A DNA stretch of 64,000 nt, taken from Vagococcus fluvialis (GTDB lineage Bacteria > Bacillota > Bacilli > Lactobacillales > Vagococcaceae). A program made the position numbers and the translations under genes. Of the stretch, positions 54,998 through 63,798 are shown one piece after another. Where the stretch lies: the NCBI RefSeq assembly GCF_003337315.1, contig NZ_QPJV01000002.1, positions 62,001 through 126,000 of the forward strand. Reading direction: 5' to 3'. The first letter of the stretch is position 1. Every line of letters starts with the position of its first letter. Below the pieces are notes generated by a model. The model was not told where the DNA came from. It saw nothing but the letters and a program-made list of their open reading frames with translations, and did no database searches.

Positions 54998-55121
54998 GTT
55001 TGTTTCCTCCTATTCTTACGTTATTGCAATAAATGTGATGCTAATAGGATTTAACTTAATGGACCCCATAACGCTCATATTACTACTTCCTTAGTATAAC
55101 ACTCTCAAATAAGTCAGTCAA
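54998..55121 (-). promoter_or_regulatory. cspA promoter and 5' leader
   Basis: On the minus strand TTGACT (55116-55121), 17 bases, TATACT (55093-55098) is a strong promoter; the leader would be about 90 nt. In it CGTTAT near the 5' end can pair with ATAACG about 10 bases before the ribosome site, which would allow temperature-dependent folding of the kind known for csp mRNAs. That behaviour is inferred. Confidence 0.65.
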
Positions 55122-55233
55122 TAAATTCAGTTGAAGCTTGTTTTTTTATATTCTATTGTTTGAAACTTTAAAAGTGACAAAATGTCACTTTTGTATTAAG
55201 ATGAAACTAATAAAGGTAAAAGGATGGGAATAA

Positions 55234-55647
55234 ATGAGAAAATTAGCAAGAACAAGTATGACTTATATGATCGCAGGATTATTAGCAGGTGTTTTTTATA
55301 GAGAATTTGGAAGATTTAATGACTTCACTGGGAAAAGTCAATTAAATACATTACATACACATATTTTAGTCTTAGGTATGTTTTTCTTTTTAATTGTTTT
55401 ATTATTAGAGAAAAATTTCCAGTTAAGTGAGCATAAAAACTATAAAAAATTCTATGCTATTTATAATAGTGGCTTAGGACTAACCTTATTGATAATGTTA
55501 GTTCACGGATGTATGACCGTTTTAGGATATGAAGATTCAGCAATGATTGCAGGTTTTGCTGGAATTGGGCATATTATTTTAACAGTTGGTTTAGGCTTTT
55601 TCTTTAATGTGTTAATTGCTCAAGTTAGTAAACAAGAAAATAAATAA
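55234..55647 (+). CDS. DUF2871 family membrane protein
   Basis: A 137-residue protein with four membrane helices. The pattern AGVFYREFGRF, then LNTLHTHILVLGMFFFLI and the C-terminal GLGFFFNVLI, with two conserved histidines, matches DUF2871 as I recall it. The histidines might bind a metal or heme; no function is known to me. It is a single gene with a weak GGGA ribosome site, divergent from cspA and closed by a strong hairpin. Confidence 0.78.
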   Translation: MRKLARTSMTYMIAGLLAGVFYREFGRFNDFTGKSQLNTLHTHILVLGMFFFLIVLLLEKNFQLSEHKNYKKFYAIYNSGLGLTLLIMLVHGCMTVLGYEDSAMIAGFAGIGHIILTVGLGFFFNVLIAQVSKQENK

Positions 55648-55651
55648 AAAG

Positions 55652-55692
55652 ATTCTACGGCACAGGACTAACCTATGCCGTAGAATTTTTTT
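55652..55692. terminator. Bidirectional terminator after the DUF2871 gene
   Basis: ATTCTACGGCA (55652-55662) pairs with TGCCGTAGAAT (55676-55686), then T7. It lies between convergent genes. Confidence 0.88.
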
Positions 55693-56506
55693 AGTCTTTT
55701 AATTTTTTTGTTCCAAGATACATAGAACCATAAACAACGATTAAAGTAATAACAGCAAAAATAATTTTATTTGTAGAAGATAGAAATAGATGTTTAGTCA
55801 TTGGTAACTTAAATAAAGTGGGGACTAAGGCAAGCATTGTCATAGATGGAATAAAATAATAAGATTCTTTTTTCTTTTTCAAAATAATCCAGCCACTAAC
55901 AATTATTAAAGCAAGCCAGACAATAAATAAACTTGTCATCTCAGGCACACGAATGCTCAACCAAAAACCACCAAAGTAATTAGATAAAAAGGTTAAACCA
56001 ATAAAAATAAAACCAACTAAAAAGGCAACAAAAAATTCTTTTTTCTTACCGCTATTAGGTTTAAAAGTGTAACGATTAATAAGATAAAAAACTAAACTCA
56101 CAAAAATTACACTAATGACACCATTAAAGATAATTGTTAGTAGGTTAATACTTGGAATTGGATTTGTTAAAGTTGAAAATAGCGAAAAGGCAGTACTAAT
56201 AGCAAATACAATAAAAACTAAAGAAAGTTTTTTCCTTACTGGTACTTTAGGTAGTTGCTTTAGCAACATATCAAGCTGTTCTTGCGGATTTTTGCCAAAG
56301 TAGTCTTCAGCAGATTCATTGTTTTTTTGCGCCTCTAGTATATCTTGTAACAACTCGATTAAGATATTTTCTATCTCAAGTTCATCATGAAAAAGTGATT
56401 TTGTTCTAAGATAGATTAAAACTTTTTCGTAGTATTCTTTATTTTCAGGAGTCAGTTGCTCTCTTAATTCATTATTTTTTTCAATTAATTTTTCTTCTTT
56501 TGTCAT
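55691..56506 (-). CDS. DUF1129 family membrane protein
   Basis: A 271-residue protein: an N-terminal cytoplasmic helical part (about 1-95, highly charged) and a C-terminal half with about six membrane helices. This layout and the motif AEDYFGKNPQEQLDMLL fit DUF1129 proteins of lactic-acid bacteria. It starts one base after the PadR stop, so the two are co-translated; PadR-DUF1129 pairs are common and PadR may sense stress on the envelope. The function is unknown. Confidence 0.8.
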   Translation of the reverse strand: MTKEEKLIEKNNELREQLTPENKEYYEKVLIYLRTKSLFHDELEIENILIELLQDILEAQKNNESAEDYFGKNPQEQLDMLLKQLPKVPVRKKLSLVFIVFAISTAFSLFSTLTNPIPSINLLTIIFNGVISVIFVSLVFYLINRYTFKPNSGKKKEFFVAFLVGFIFIGLTFLSNYFGGFWLSIRVPEMTSLFIVWLALIIVSGWIILKKKKESYYFIPSMTMLALVPTLFKLPMTKHLFLSSTNKIIFAVITLIVVYGSMYLGTKKLKD

Positions 56507-56507
56507 A

Positions 56508-56840
56508 TTAAAACTCCTTATTAGTATTAGTTAAAATTTGGTCGACGTGTGTCGTTAAATAATCCCATTGTTCTTGAAATTCTAGTAATCTTTCCTCACC
56601 TAGTGAAGTCAGAGAGTAATATTTTCTATTTGGTCCATCAGGAGAGTCTTTGACCATTCCTACGATAGCTTCTTGTTTTTCTAGTTTTTGTAGAAGTGGA
56701 TAGACAGTTCCACCTACCATATCAGTAAAACCAGCCTCTCGCAAAGCTTGGACTAGCTCATAACCATAGATTGTTTTTTCTTTAATAATAGCTAGAACAC
56801 AACCTTCTAAAACGCCTTTTAATAATTGAGTTTGCTTCAC
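56508..56840 (-). CDS. PadR family transcriptional regulator
   Basis: A 110-residue winged-helix regulator. The motif YGYELVQALREAGF, then GTVYPLLQKLEKQ, is the PadR helix-turn-helix, and the C-terminal helix is for dimerisation. The start is GTG at 56840, after AAGGAGGG. It leads an operon with the DUF1129 membrane protein. An inverted pair of ACTAGT-centred sites flanks its probable promoter and suggests self-repression. Confidence 0.9.
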   Translation of the reverse strand: MKQTQLLKGVLEGCVLAIIKEKTIYGYELVQALREAGFTDMVGGTVYPLLQKLEKQEAIVGMVKDSPDGPNRKYYSLTSLGEERLLEFQEQWDYLTTHVDQILTNTNKEF

Positions 56841-56852
56841 ATAAGCCCTCCT

Positions 56853-56923
56853 TAACTAGTTTGTATTACCTATTAGTGAATATAATTTATCATGAATTGG
56901 CTAGTATGTAAAGCAAACTAGTT
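56853..56923 (-). promoter_or_regulatory. Inverted operator pair around the padR promoter
   Basis: AACTAGTTTG (56853-56862) and its exact inverse CAAACTAGTT (56914-56923) flank a probable promoter (TTTACA, 17 bases, TAAATT on the minus strand). The symmetric spacing suits a dimeric or looping repressor. Binding by PadR is inferred. Confidence 0.45.
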
Positions 56924-57019
56924 GATTTTCTTCATAAATTATTAAGAATTTTACGTAAAAAGAATTAAAGGATATAATTTATACTAAGAGATGTACAAAT
57001 AAAGGACGTAGGTGAAAAA

Positions 57020-57724
57020 ATGAAAAAGGAAGAAACAGTTATTTTAGTGGTGGATGATGATAAAGAGATTCGTGAAGGAATAAAGATTTATCTGACACAG
57101 GATGATTATCAAGTAATTGAAGCTAAAGACGGTGTAGATGCTTTAGAGATTGTTAAAACTAAAAAAATTCATTTAATTATCATGGATGTGATGATGCCTA
57201 ATTTAGATGGTATCTCAGCTACTCAAAAAATTAGAGAAACAAGTAATGTGCCGATTTTAATGTTAAGTGCTAAAAATGAAGATATTGATAAAATTAGTGG
57301 ACTACATGTAGGAGCTGATGATTACTTAACAAAACCTTTTAGTCCAATGGAATTAATAGCCCGTGTGAAATCAATGCTACGTCGCTATTTTACGTTAGGT
57401 GAATTTGAACAGGAATCAAAAGAAGGTATTATTGAGTTAAATGAGCTGAGATTAGATACTCATGCTAAAACTGTTTTTGTGGAAGAAAGAGAAGTTAATT
57501 TAACTAAAACAGAATATAAAATTGTTGAATTACTAATGTCTAACCCAGGTCGTGTTTTTTCAATTGACGATATCTATGAATCAGTTTGGGAAGAACCAAG
57601 TTTTAACTCCGATAATACAGTGTCTGTTCACATTAGAAAAATTCGAGAAAAAATTGAAAGTAATCCAAAAAAACCAAAATATTTAAAGGTGGTGTGGGGG
57701 ATTGGCTACAAAATGGAAAAATAG
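57020..57724 (+). CDS. OmpR/VanR-type response regulator
   Basis: A 234-residue regulator with receiver domain (about 7-122; phospho-acceptor D56 in IIMDVMMPN) and a C-terminal OmpR-type winged helix (about 135-230; NTVSVHIRKIREKIE, then VWGIGYK). The linker and C-terminal pattern are nearest to VanR-like regulators. The gene overlaps the kinase gene by 23 bases. No adjacent resistance genes are present, so the regulated genes are not known. Confidence 0.9.
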   Translation: MKKEETVILVVDDDKEIREGIKIYLTQDDYQVIEAKDGVDALEIVKTKKIHLIIMDVMMPNLDGISATQKIRETSNVPILMLSAKNEDIDKISGLHVGADDYLTKPFSPMELIARVKSMLRRYFTLGEFEQESKEGIIELNELRLDTHAKTVFVEEREVNLTKTEYKIVELLMSNPGRVFSIDDIYESVWEEPSFNSDNTVSVHIRKIREKIESNPKKPKYLKVVWGIGYKMEK

Positions 57725-59858
57725 TCTCTTACTAATTTTTGCAGTGATTTTTTGTTTAGGCGGCTGGTTCACAACCTATGTTTCATCAAACCGAATGAAT
57801 ACAGTAGATAATATTTTTTATGAGATGAATAATAATGTGGTAGAAAGTGTTTATTTAAAAGAAAACTTAGCTGACTTTAAACCAACTAAAATTGAGGATA
57901 TTTCTCCAGACCAAGTAGAAATTTATCGTCAACGCTATGGTGATTTAGGGACTCAGATTTTAGATATTAAATCTCAATACCAAGAAAGATTAGAATTAGC
58001 TGTTGAGGAGAAAACAAAAGAAACTCTACAAAAAGAAAGAGACGATAAAATAAAAGCAATTGTTGAGAATTTTACAGATGATGAGGCAGTTAAGAAAAAA
58101 ATTATTGACGAAGAAATGACTTATATCAAAAAAAATAAAAAAACAATTGAAGAAGATATTAAACCCTATTTATCTGATGCGAATGAGTTATATCATTACT
58201 TTTTTAAAGATACTCAAACAGGGGACGTCTATACTAATGTAGAAGGCTTAAATAAATATTCAACTGAAACAGAAGTGAGAGAAAAACTAAAATCTCAAGC
58301 AGTAGGAAAAGTGAAAAACTTTGAATACGGAATTAATTTGTATAATTTTATTAAACCAGAAGCAACTCAGTCAGGGCTTTTTCAAACATCAGTAGCTAAC
58401 TTAAAGGGAAGCTACGTTATTCCAAAAGGTTCTTTTCTTGATACTAAAATAAAAGAGCAAGAAAAAGAGGCAGAATTCTTTTCTAAGTTAATTTATGTAG
58501 GCATATTTAGTATGTTAATTGGTATCGGTATTTTATATTTCTATGTGAATTCAAAGATGCTAATAGATTTCATGAATAAAATACCACTAGATGTGGCGAC
58601 TGTTGTTTTTTTAGGTTTAGGATTTATGGCAGCGGCTCAAGCCTTAGTTATCTATCCTTATAATGTAGGGAATAACTTAAGTAATATGAGAATGCTAGTT
58701 AGTCCTGTTGTAATCGGTACAGCTTGTTTGTTAATAAGTTTTGTTATGCTAAAAGTATTATGGCAAAAATTATTACCTAAATATCGTAAAGTCGATTTAA
58801 AAGAAGTTTGGCAAGACAGTGCTTCCTGTAAACTATATGAAAAAATAATTTCTATTTTTAATAAATTACCTTTTTCATCAAAAATTGTAGTTATTTTTTT
58901 AGTAGTAGTAGCTAATTTGTTTGCTCTATTTATTTTAAGACGTATGTACTTTAGTTCTTTCTACCGCATGATTTTACTTGGAGTTATGGTAGTAGTCATT
59001 CTGGTTGAAATTAGACTAGTATATTTAGCTTTAAAAAGAACGAAAAAAATTATGGAACAATCAAAAAATTGGATGGTTGAATATGACCAACCTGTTTCTC
59101 AGAATACAAGTTTAAAAGAATTAGACCGTGAATTAACACAATTAAATAAATTAATCGAAACCTCACGAAAGGATACTGTCCAAAGTGAGATGTTAAAAAC
59201 AGAATTATTAACAAACGTCAGTCATGATTTAAGAACGCCATTAACTTCAATTATTACTTATGGAGATTTATTGAAACAAGAGTCACTAACAGATGATAAT
59301 CGAAAAGAATATATAGAGATTATTAATAAAAAAGCGCAACGAATGAAGCATTTAATTGATGATTTATTTGAAGTTACTAAAATGAATAATGGAGAGATTA
59401 TTTTAGATAAATCAGAGGTTAATTTAACTCAGTTGTTGCAACAATCAGTTTCTGAATATAGTGAAGAGTTTGAAGACCATCATTTAAAATTTATTTTTAA
59501 TAAACCAGAGGAAGCTATTAATTTACCTTTAGATGGTGAGAGAATGTGGCGTGTTTTTGATAATATTTTTGGTAATGCTATTAAATACTCTATGCCCGAA
59601 ACGCGTGTCTATTTGAAATTAGAAAAGCAAAATGACATGGCTAAAATTGAATTGAAGAATATTTCTCAACATGAATTGAATGAAGAAGCGGATCAGTTAA
59701 TGGAGAAATTCAAACGAGGAGATAGTTCTAGACATACAGAAGGTTCTGGTTTAGGTTTAGCTATTATTAATTCCATTGTTTCTCTACATGATGGTAATAT
59801 TGATATTCAAGTGGATGGTGATTTATTTAAATTAACGATATATTTACCACTACATTAA
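57702..59858 (+). CDS. Sensor histidine kinase with large N-terminal membrane region
   Basis: A 718-residue kinase. TM1 is near 8-26, a coiled, charged extracytoplasmic region follows (about 30-255), then several membrane helices (about 257-450), a dimerisation domain with H508 in SHDLRTPLTS, and a HATPase domain with the N-box near 620 and the G-box GSGLGLAI. Kinases of this VanS-related, multi-helix type occur next to VanR-like regulators. TTG at 57702 is the start (after GGGGG) and it overlaps the regulator gene, so the two are coupled. The signal sensed is unknown. Confidence 0.88.
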   Translation: MATKWKNSLLLIFAVIFCLGGWFTTYVSSNRMNTVDNIFYEMNNNVVESVYLKENLADFKPTKIEDISPDQVEIYRQRYGDLGTQILDIKSQYQERLELAVEEKTKETLQKERDDKIKAIVENFTDDEAVKKKIIDEEMTYIKKNKKTIEEDIKPYLSDANELYHYFFKDTQTGDVYTNVEGLNKYSTETEVREKLKSQAVGKVKNFEYGINLYNFIKPEATQSGLFQTSVANLKGSYVIPKGSFLDTKIKEQEKEAEFFSKLIYVGIFSMLIGIGILYFYVNSKMLIDFMNKIPLDVATVVFLGLGFMAAAQALVIYPYNVGNNLSNMRMLVSPVVIGTACLLISFVMLKVLWQKLLPKYRKVDLKEVWQDSASCKLYEKIISIFNKLPFSSKIVVIFLVVVANLFALFILRRMYFSSFYRMILLGVMVVVILVEIRLVYLALKRTKKIMEQSKNWMVEYDQPVSQNTSLKELDRELTQLNKLIETSRKDTVQSEMLKTELLTNVSHDLRTPLTSIITYGDLLKQESLTDDNRKEYIEIINKKAQRMKHLIDDLFEVTKMNNGEIILDKSEVNLTQLLQQSVSEYSEEFEDHHLKFIFNKPEEAINLPLDGERMWRVFDNIFGNAIKYSMPETRVYLKLEKQNDMAKIELKNISQHELNEEADQLMEKFKRGDSSRHTEGSGLGLAIINSIVSLHDGNIDIQVDGDLFKLTIYLPLH

Positions 59859-59895
59859 AAATAGACTGACACTTCAAGTGTCAGTCTATTTTTTT
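59857..59895. terminator. Bidirectional terminator after the kinase gene
   Basis: TAGACTGACACTT pairs with AAGTGTCAGTCTA around a single base, with A and T runs on the two sides. It lies between convergent genes. Confidence 0.9.
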
Positions 59896-59898
59896 AGT

Positions 59899-61236
59899 TT
59901 ATCTTTTCGGTGCTCTGTAGCCAGCTGCTTCTGCCTCACTAATAGTACTAAACCAAGCGGCGGGATTAGTGGTGCGACTATAATAGGTTGAACCTGGCGT
60001 GTGATAAATACCATTATTAGAGCCTTTGATTAGGCCGTTACCATTTTCATCTACAAATTGTGCCTCACCTGTATTATTCTGCTGATTTTGTTGTTCTTGG
60101 GCTTGTTGCGCTTCAAGTTCTTGTTGTTTAGCAGCCTCTAATTCAGCAGCTTGTTTTTCAGCTTCAATTTGCTTTTGTTTGGCAATTTTTTCTTTCTCAG
60201 CATCAGAAATAAAATTTTCACTGACAGTACTTGATCCGTCTGCATAGTTCAAAGTAACTCCGTCCTGAATGTTAAAAATATAAACATTAAACTTTATATC
60301 TTTATCTTTAATAGACTGAGCTTCCATTTGAACACCACGAGCAAGAAGTTCATCACCTCTGAAGATAGGTGTGATACGATATCTGACATAATTATCTTTA
60401 CTACGTTCAAGGTATTCTTTAACATCCATTTCATGACGTAGCATTTCAGGAGAGTTTAGCTGTCTAGTACCAGTGATTAAATTTTTCCAGTTATCATTTT
60501 CTCCTGATAGAGCAAAGCCGATTAAGTGAGAACGATTAAATAGATAACCACCTTTAATTTCTTTGTTTTTCCAGCCAGTAGGTTTAACTTTTGAAATATC
60601 GCCTCGTTTTTCAGTAGGCATTAAACTCTTGTTTAGCATGGCATTTGCTACAGTGGCTCTGTTTAATGAATCTAAATCCCCGTATGTTTCCCAAGCTTTC
60701 TTTTTAAGACTTAGGTCTTTATCTGTAAAGTAAGGAACACCACCATTGACATCAATTGTTTGTTCCCCGTCATATTCTAAATTAGCTAAATCTGTATAAT
60801 TTTTTTCAATAGCAGCAGAGATATCATCTTGTTTCTTTTTGGCCTCTTTGCTTTTTTTCGCTTCTTTTTTCAGCATATCGGTTTTATTAACAGTTAAGCC
60901 AATTAATTCAGGTGTTTCTTTTTCTTGACCATTCCATTTAAACTCAGAAATAATCTCTTTATGTTTTTTTGATTTGGTTGTAACTTTCCACGTTTTTTTA
61001 TTCTCAAATTGCCATTTTTTTAATTTTTTACTTGTATCATCTTTAACAGAATATTTTTTTAAGCTCTTTTTGGTTTCTTCTTGTAATCTTTTTTTCTGCT
61101 CTTTTGTGACCTTTTCAGTTTTATCTGTTTTACTCTTCGCTTCGACAGTAGTCACAGTTGATAAAGTAATTGACATACTAAGAATTAAAGTGAAAATCAG
61201 ATTGAGAGCTCTTTTTTTAACGATTTTTTCCAACAC
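59899..61236 (-). CDS. Secreted DNA/RNA non-specific endonuclease
   Basis: A 445-residue protein: signal peptide (about 1-33), a Lys-rich helical region (about 34-150), a nuclease domain (about 150-330) with [17 protein letters not shown] holding the catalytic histidine and the metal asparagine region, a Glu/Gln-rich linker (about 340-385) and a C-terminal module of about 50 residues ([19 protein letters not shown]) found in related secreted nucleases. Of the EndA/streptodornase type. The start is GTG 61236 or TTG 61233, after AAGGAG. It is a single gene. Confidence 0.87.
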   Translation of the reverse strand: MLEKIVKKRALNLIFTLILSMSITLSTVTTVEAKSKTDKTEKVTKEQKKRLQEETKKSLKKYSVKDDTSKKLKKWQFENKKTWKVTTKSKKHKEIISEFKWNGQEKETPELIGLTVNKTDMLKKEAKKSKEAKKKQDDISAAIEKNYTDLANLEYDGEQTIDVNGGVPYFTDKDLSLKKKAWETYGDLDSLNRATVANAMLNKSLMPTEKRGDISKVKPTGWKNKEIKGGYLFNRSHLIGFALSGENDNWKNLITGTRQLNSPEMLRHEMDVKEYLERSKDNYVRYRITPIFRGDELLARGVQMEAQSIKDKDIKFNVYIFNIQDGVTLNYADGSSTVSENFISDAEKEKIAKQKQIEAEKQAAELEAAKQQELEAQQAQEQQNQQNNTGEAQFVDENGNGLIKGSNNGIYHTPGSTYYSRTTNPAAWFSTISEAEAAGYRAPKR

Positions 61237-61340
61237 GACAACTCCTTTTAATTTGATAAATAACTAAAGTTCCCTAACAGTTTAATGTTACCATATCTCT
61301 CATTAAGAAACAGAACTTAATATCAAATTGTAATATATAA

Positions 61341-61369
61341 TTGACAATTACTAATAATCGAGTTAAGAT
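61341..61369 (+). promoter_or_regulatory. Promoter of the XRE-DUF3278 operon
   Basis: TTGACA (61341-61346), 17 bases, TAAGAT (61364-61369): a perfect -35 with a fair -10, about 43 bases before the XRE start. Confidence 0.65.
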
Positions 61370-61411
61370 AAATTTAGTCACATATATATGTCATATTTAA
61401 AGAGGGAAGAA

Positions 61412-61612
61412 ATGAATCAAATAAAAAAGTACCGTAAAATGTCAGGGATTTCCCAGACAGAGTTAGCTAAAAGAATTAAAGTGGCTAGGCAAACGATAAA
61501 TTTAATTGAAAATGATAAATATAATCCGTCCTTAGATTTATGTATAAAAATTGCTAAAGAACTAGATACTGATTTAAATGCTTTGTTTTGGGATGTTGAA
61601 GATGAGGAGTAA
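61412..61612 (+). CDS. Small XRE-family regulator
   Basis: A 66-residue helix-turn-helix protein: MNQIKKYRKMSGISQTELAK, then RQTINLIENDKYNPSLDLCI; almost the whole protein is the DNA-binding domain. ATG 61412 follows GAGGGAAG and is preferred over the in-frame ATG at 61388. The DUF3278 gene follows after 5 bases, a pairing common in lactic-acid bacteria; the small regulator probably controls its own operon. Confidence 0.9.
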   Translation: MNQIKKYRKMSGISQTELAKRIKVARQTINLIENDKYNPSLDLCIKIAKELDTDLNALFWDVEDEE

Positions 61613-61617
61613 GAAAA

Positions 61618-62127
61618 ATGAAAAATATAAGTGATAAATGGTTGCGAAGATTTGTTGGTTTTGCAGGTGAGAGAGATGAATACCAAGAAAAAATGATTTA
61701 TAAAGTCTTAGGAAATGCTAATGTATTAACTTTTTATTTACTAAGTGTAGGGATGTTAGCTAGTTTTATTTGGGATGCACTCCATGATCAGATTTCATTA
61801 GGAACTGTGATGCTGTTTTTAATTCAACAAATTAACTCTGTATATACGTTATATCATCTAAAAAAATATGAAGCTAATCAAACTGATTTTTATGATGAAG
61901 AAAGCTTTGTAGCCTATGTGAAGCAGTTAAAAAAGAAATTTTTCCTTGTAGGTATACAGTGGGGTGTTTGGATGTTTGTATGGTTACATATTATCTTTCC
62001 ATTTCTCTACGGAGACCCGGTAGATATAAGTCTGTTTGATGTCGGGACGATAGTGGTATCAAGTATTTTGTTTGGTGTTCTGATGTATTATTTTACCAAA
62101 AGTAAGCTAAGATTAATAAAAGAATAA
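61618..62127 (+). CDS. DUF3278 family membrane protein
   Basis: A 169-residue protein with four membrane helices (about 37-57, 63-80, 111-131, 140-160) and the conserved N-terminal KWLRRFVGFAGERDEYQE. It fits DUF3278 as I recall it from neighbours of small XRE regulators. The function is unknown. A weak AGGAG site (from the end of the XRE gene) precedes the ATG, so translation may be coupled. Confidence 0.72.
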   Translation: MKNISDKWLRRFVGFAGERDEYQEKMIYKVLGNANVLTFYLLSVGMLASFIWDALHDQISLGTVMLFLIQQINSVYTLYHLKKYEANQTDFYDEESFVAYVKQLKKKFFLVGIQWGVWMFVWLHIIFPFLYGDPVDISLFDVGTIVVSSILFGVLMYYFTKSKLRLIKE

Positions 62128-62133
62128 ATTGAG

Positions 62134-62167
62134 ATGATATGAGCTTTTTGCTTGTATCATTTTTTTT
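62134..62167 (+). terminator. Terminator after the DUF3278 gene
   Basis: ATGATATGAGC (62134-62144) pairs with GCTTGTATCAT (62150-62160) using G-U pairs, then T7. Confidence 0.8.
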
Positions 62168-62259
62168 GCCGTTTATCACATAAAAATAACCATCTATCAC
62201 TAATTTATGACAGCATACTAAAAAAAGGATAGAATATAAACAAGTTAGGAGTTGATGAA

Positions 62260-62694
62260 GTGAAGGTATTATTTGAGATTAATGACCGGTTTGAAGAGGA
62301 TGAAATTAAAATCTATGCTAGAGCTATGACACCAATGATTCAAGAGATTTTAGATATTTGCTCTAGAGATACTAAATTGCCACTTTTGGGAATAAAAGAT
62401 GAGCAGATGATTCCGATTAAAGAATCAGAGATAATCCGTTTTTTTTCTTCAGACAAAAAAACTTATTGCCATATAGGAAATGAAGAAGTCGTTGTTAAAG
62501 AGCCATTATATAAACTTGAAGACAGGTTTACTAATATGATTCGTATATCTAGTAGTGAGATGATTAATCCTGATTATATTAAAAATCTTGAGCTCTCATT
62601 TACAGGAACCATTAAAGTTAATTTTACAGATGGTAGTTTTAGTCACACATCAAGGCGTTACATGAAAGAATTTAAAAGGAGGCTAGGGATATGA
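62260..62694 (+). CDS. LytTR-type DNA-binding regulator
   Basis: A 144-residue protein with a C-terminal LytTR domain (about 48-142; IKESEIIRFFSSDKKTYCHI, then FTNMIRISSSEMINPDYIKNL). It lacks a receiver domain, as in the LytTR-DUF3021 regulatory pairs, where the DUF3021 membrane protein often inhibits the regulator. The start is a GTG at 62260; TTAGGAG lies 8 bases upstream. It overlaps the next gene by 4 bases (ATGA). Confidence 0.9.
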   Translation: MKVLFEINDRFEEDEIKIYARAMTPMIQEILDICSRDTKLPLLGIKDEQMIPIKESEIIRFFSSDKKTYCHIGNEEVVVKEPLYKLEDRFTNMIRISSSEMINPDYIKNLELSFTGTIKVNFTDGSFSHTSRRYMKEFKRRLGI

Positions 62695-63164
62695 GAAAAA
62701 TGTTGCAACATTTAGGTGTAGGGATTACTACAGGCACTTTTATTGGGTTACTAGTTTCTTTTTTCATTTCTTTAAGTGTTGGGGAAGGTAAATTTTATCC
62801 CAGTACACCAGACTTTATGAATCAATTTAGTACTGAATTAGCAGCACTTGGTTGGAGTATTGTTTTATGGAGTGTGATTGGGATTATGTTTTCATTTGCT
62901 AGCCGAATTTACCGAAAAGATAATTGGTCGATTATTAAACAAGTAGCTGTTCATTTTAGTTGCACCTACTTGGGATTACTACTATTAAATGTTCTACTGA
63001 ATTGGTTCAAGTACACGGTTAGCGATGTGATTAGATATACAATTATTTTTATTTGCATATACACAAGTATCTATATTTATTCCATGTTAAAAGTAAAACT
63101 TAGTGTTGATGAGATAAATAAAAAATTAAGTAAACGAGGTGATAAAAATGACATCAATCATTGA
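62691..63164 (+). CDS. DUF3021 family membrane protein
   Basis: A 157-residue protein with four membrane helices, the expected partner of the LytTR regulator before it. Such proteins hold their regulator inactive until a signal is received, as shown for some streptococcal pairs. The start overlaps the LytTR stop (ATGA), and its end overlaps the ABC gene by 17 bases, so three genes are translated as a unit. Confidence 0.86.
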   Translation: MRKMLQHLGVGITTGTFIGLLVSFFISLSVGEGKFYPSTPDFMNQFSTELAALGWSIVLWSVIGIMFSFASRIYRKDNWSIIKQVAVHFSCTYLGLLLLNVLLNWFKYTVSDVIRYTIIFICIYTSIYIYSMLKVKLSVDEINKKLSKRGDKNDINH

Positions 63165-63798
63165 ACTAAAAAAAATTAGTAAAACATTTGGTGAAAAAAA
63201 GGTTCTAAAAAATATTTCCCTATCAATTGAAAAGGGGGAATGTGTGGCTTTACTTGGAAAAAATGGAGCTGGGAAAAGCACCTTAATCAATTTAATCTTA
63301 AATCTTTTTTATCCAACAGAAGGGAGTATTATACTTGCTTACGAGAAAAAAGAGATTGGTTTTTTATCTCAAAGAACTCGTTTTCCAGATGATGTAACCA
63401 TTAAAGAGATGCTTGATTTTGTTTCCAGTTTTTCTGACAATCCTTTATCAGAAGAAGAAATTGGAGCTATTTTACCCTTTGAAAAGGAGAAGTATAATCA
63501 GTTGGTTGCCACTTGTTCAGGAGGTGAACAACGTTTAGTAGATACCTGTTTAGCTATTATTAATCGACCTAAATTATTAATTGTAGATGAGCCAACAGCA
63601 AGCATGGATACCTCAACTAGAAATCATTTTTGGCATTTGATTAAAGAGTTAAAACAAAAAGGAACAACGATTTTATTCACAACTCACTATGTCGAAGAAG
63701 TGGATTATTGTGCTAATCGAGTGATTTTATTAGATCAGGGAGAGATTCGAGCAGATAACACGCCGTATCATTTGAGAACAAAAAGTGATTACCATTGA
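63148..63798 (+). CDS. ABC transporter ATP-binding protein, C-terminus broken by frameshift
   Basis: A drug/export-type ABC ATPase controlled with a LytTR-DUF3021 pair. Walker A is GKNGAGKST, the signature TCSGGEQR and Walker B LLIVDEPTASMD. ATG 63148 is preferred, after GAGGTGAT. The frame ends early at 63796-63798 after RTKSDYH. The following bases encode a fitting continuation in another frame, so about 55 C-terminal residues are displaced by one-base changes. The core NTPase domain stays intact. The permease gene would lie beyond the right edge. Confidence 0.85.
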   Translation: MTSIIELKKISKTFGEKKVLKNISLSIEKGECVALLGKNGAGKSTLINLILNLFYPTEGSIILAYEKKEIGFLSQRTRFPDDVTIKEMLDFVSSFSDNPLSEEEIGAILPFEKEKYNQLVATCSGGEQRLVDTCLAIINRPKLLIVDEPTASMDTSTRNHFWHLIKELKQKGTTILFTTHYVEEVDYCANRVILLDQGEIRADNTPYHLRTKSDYH

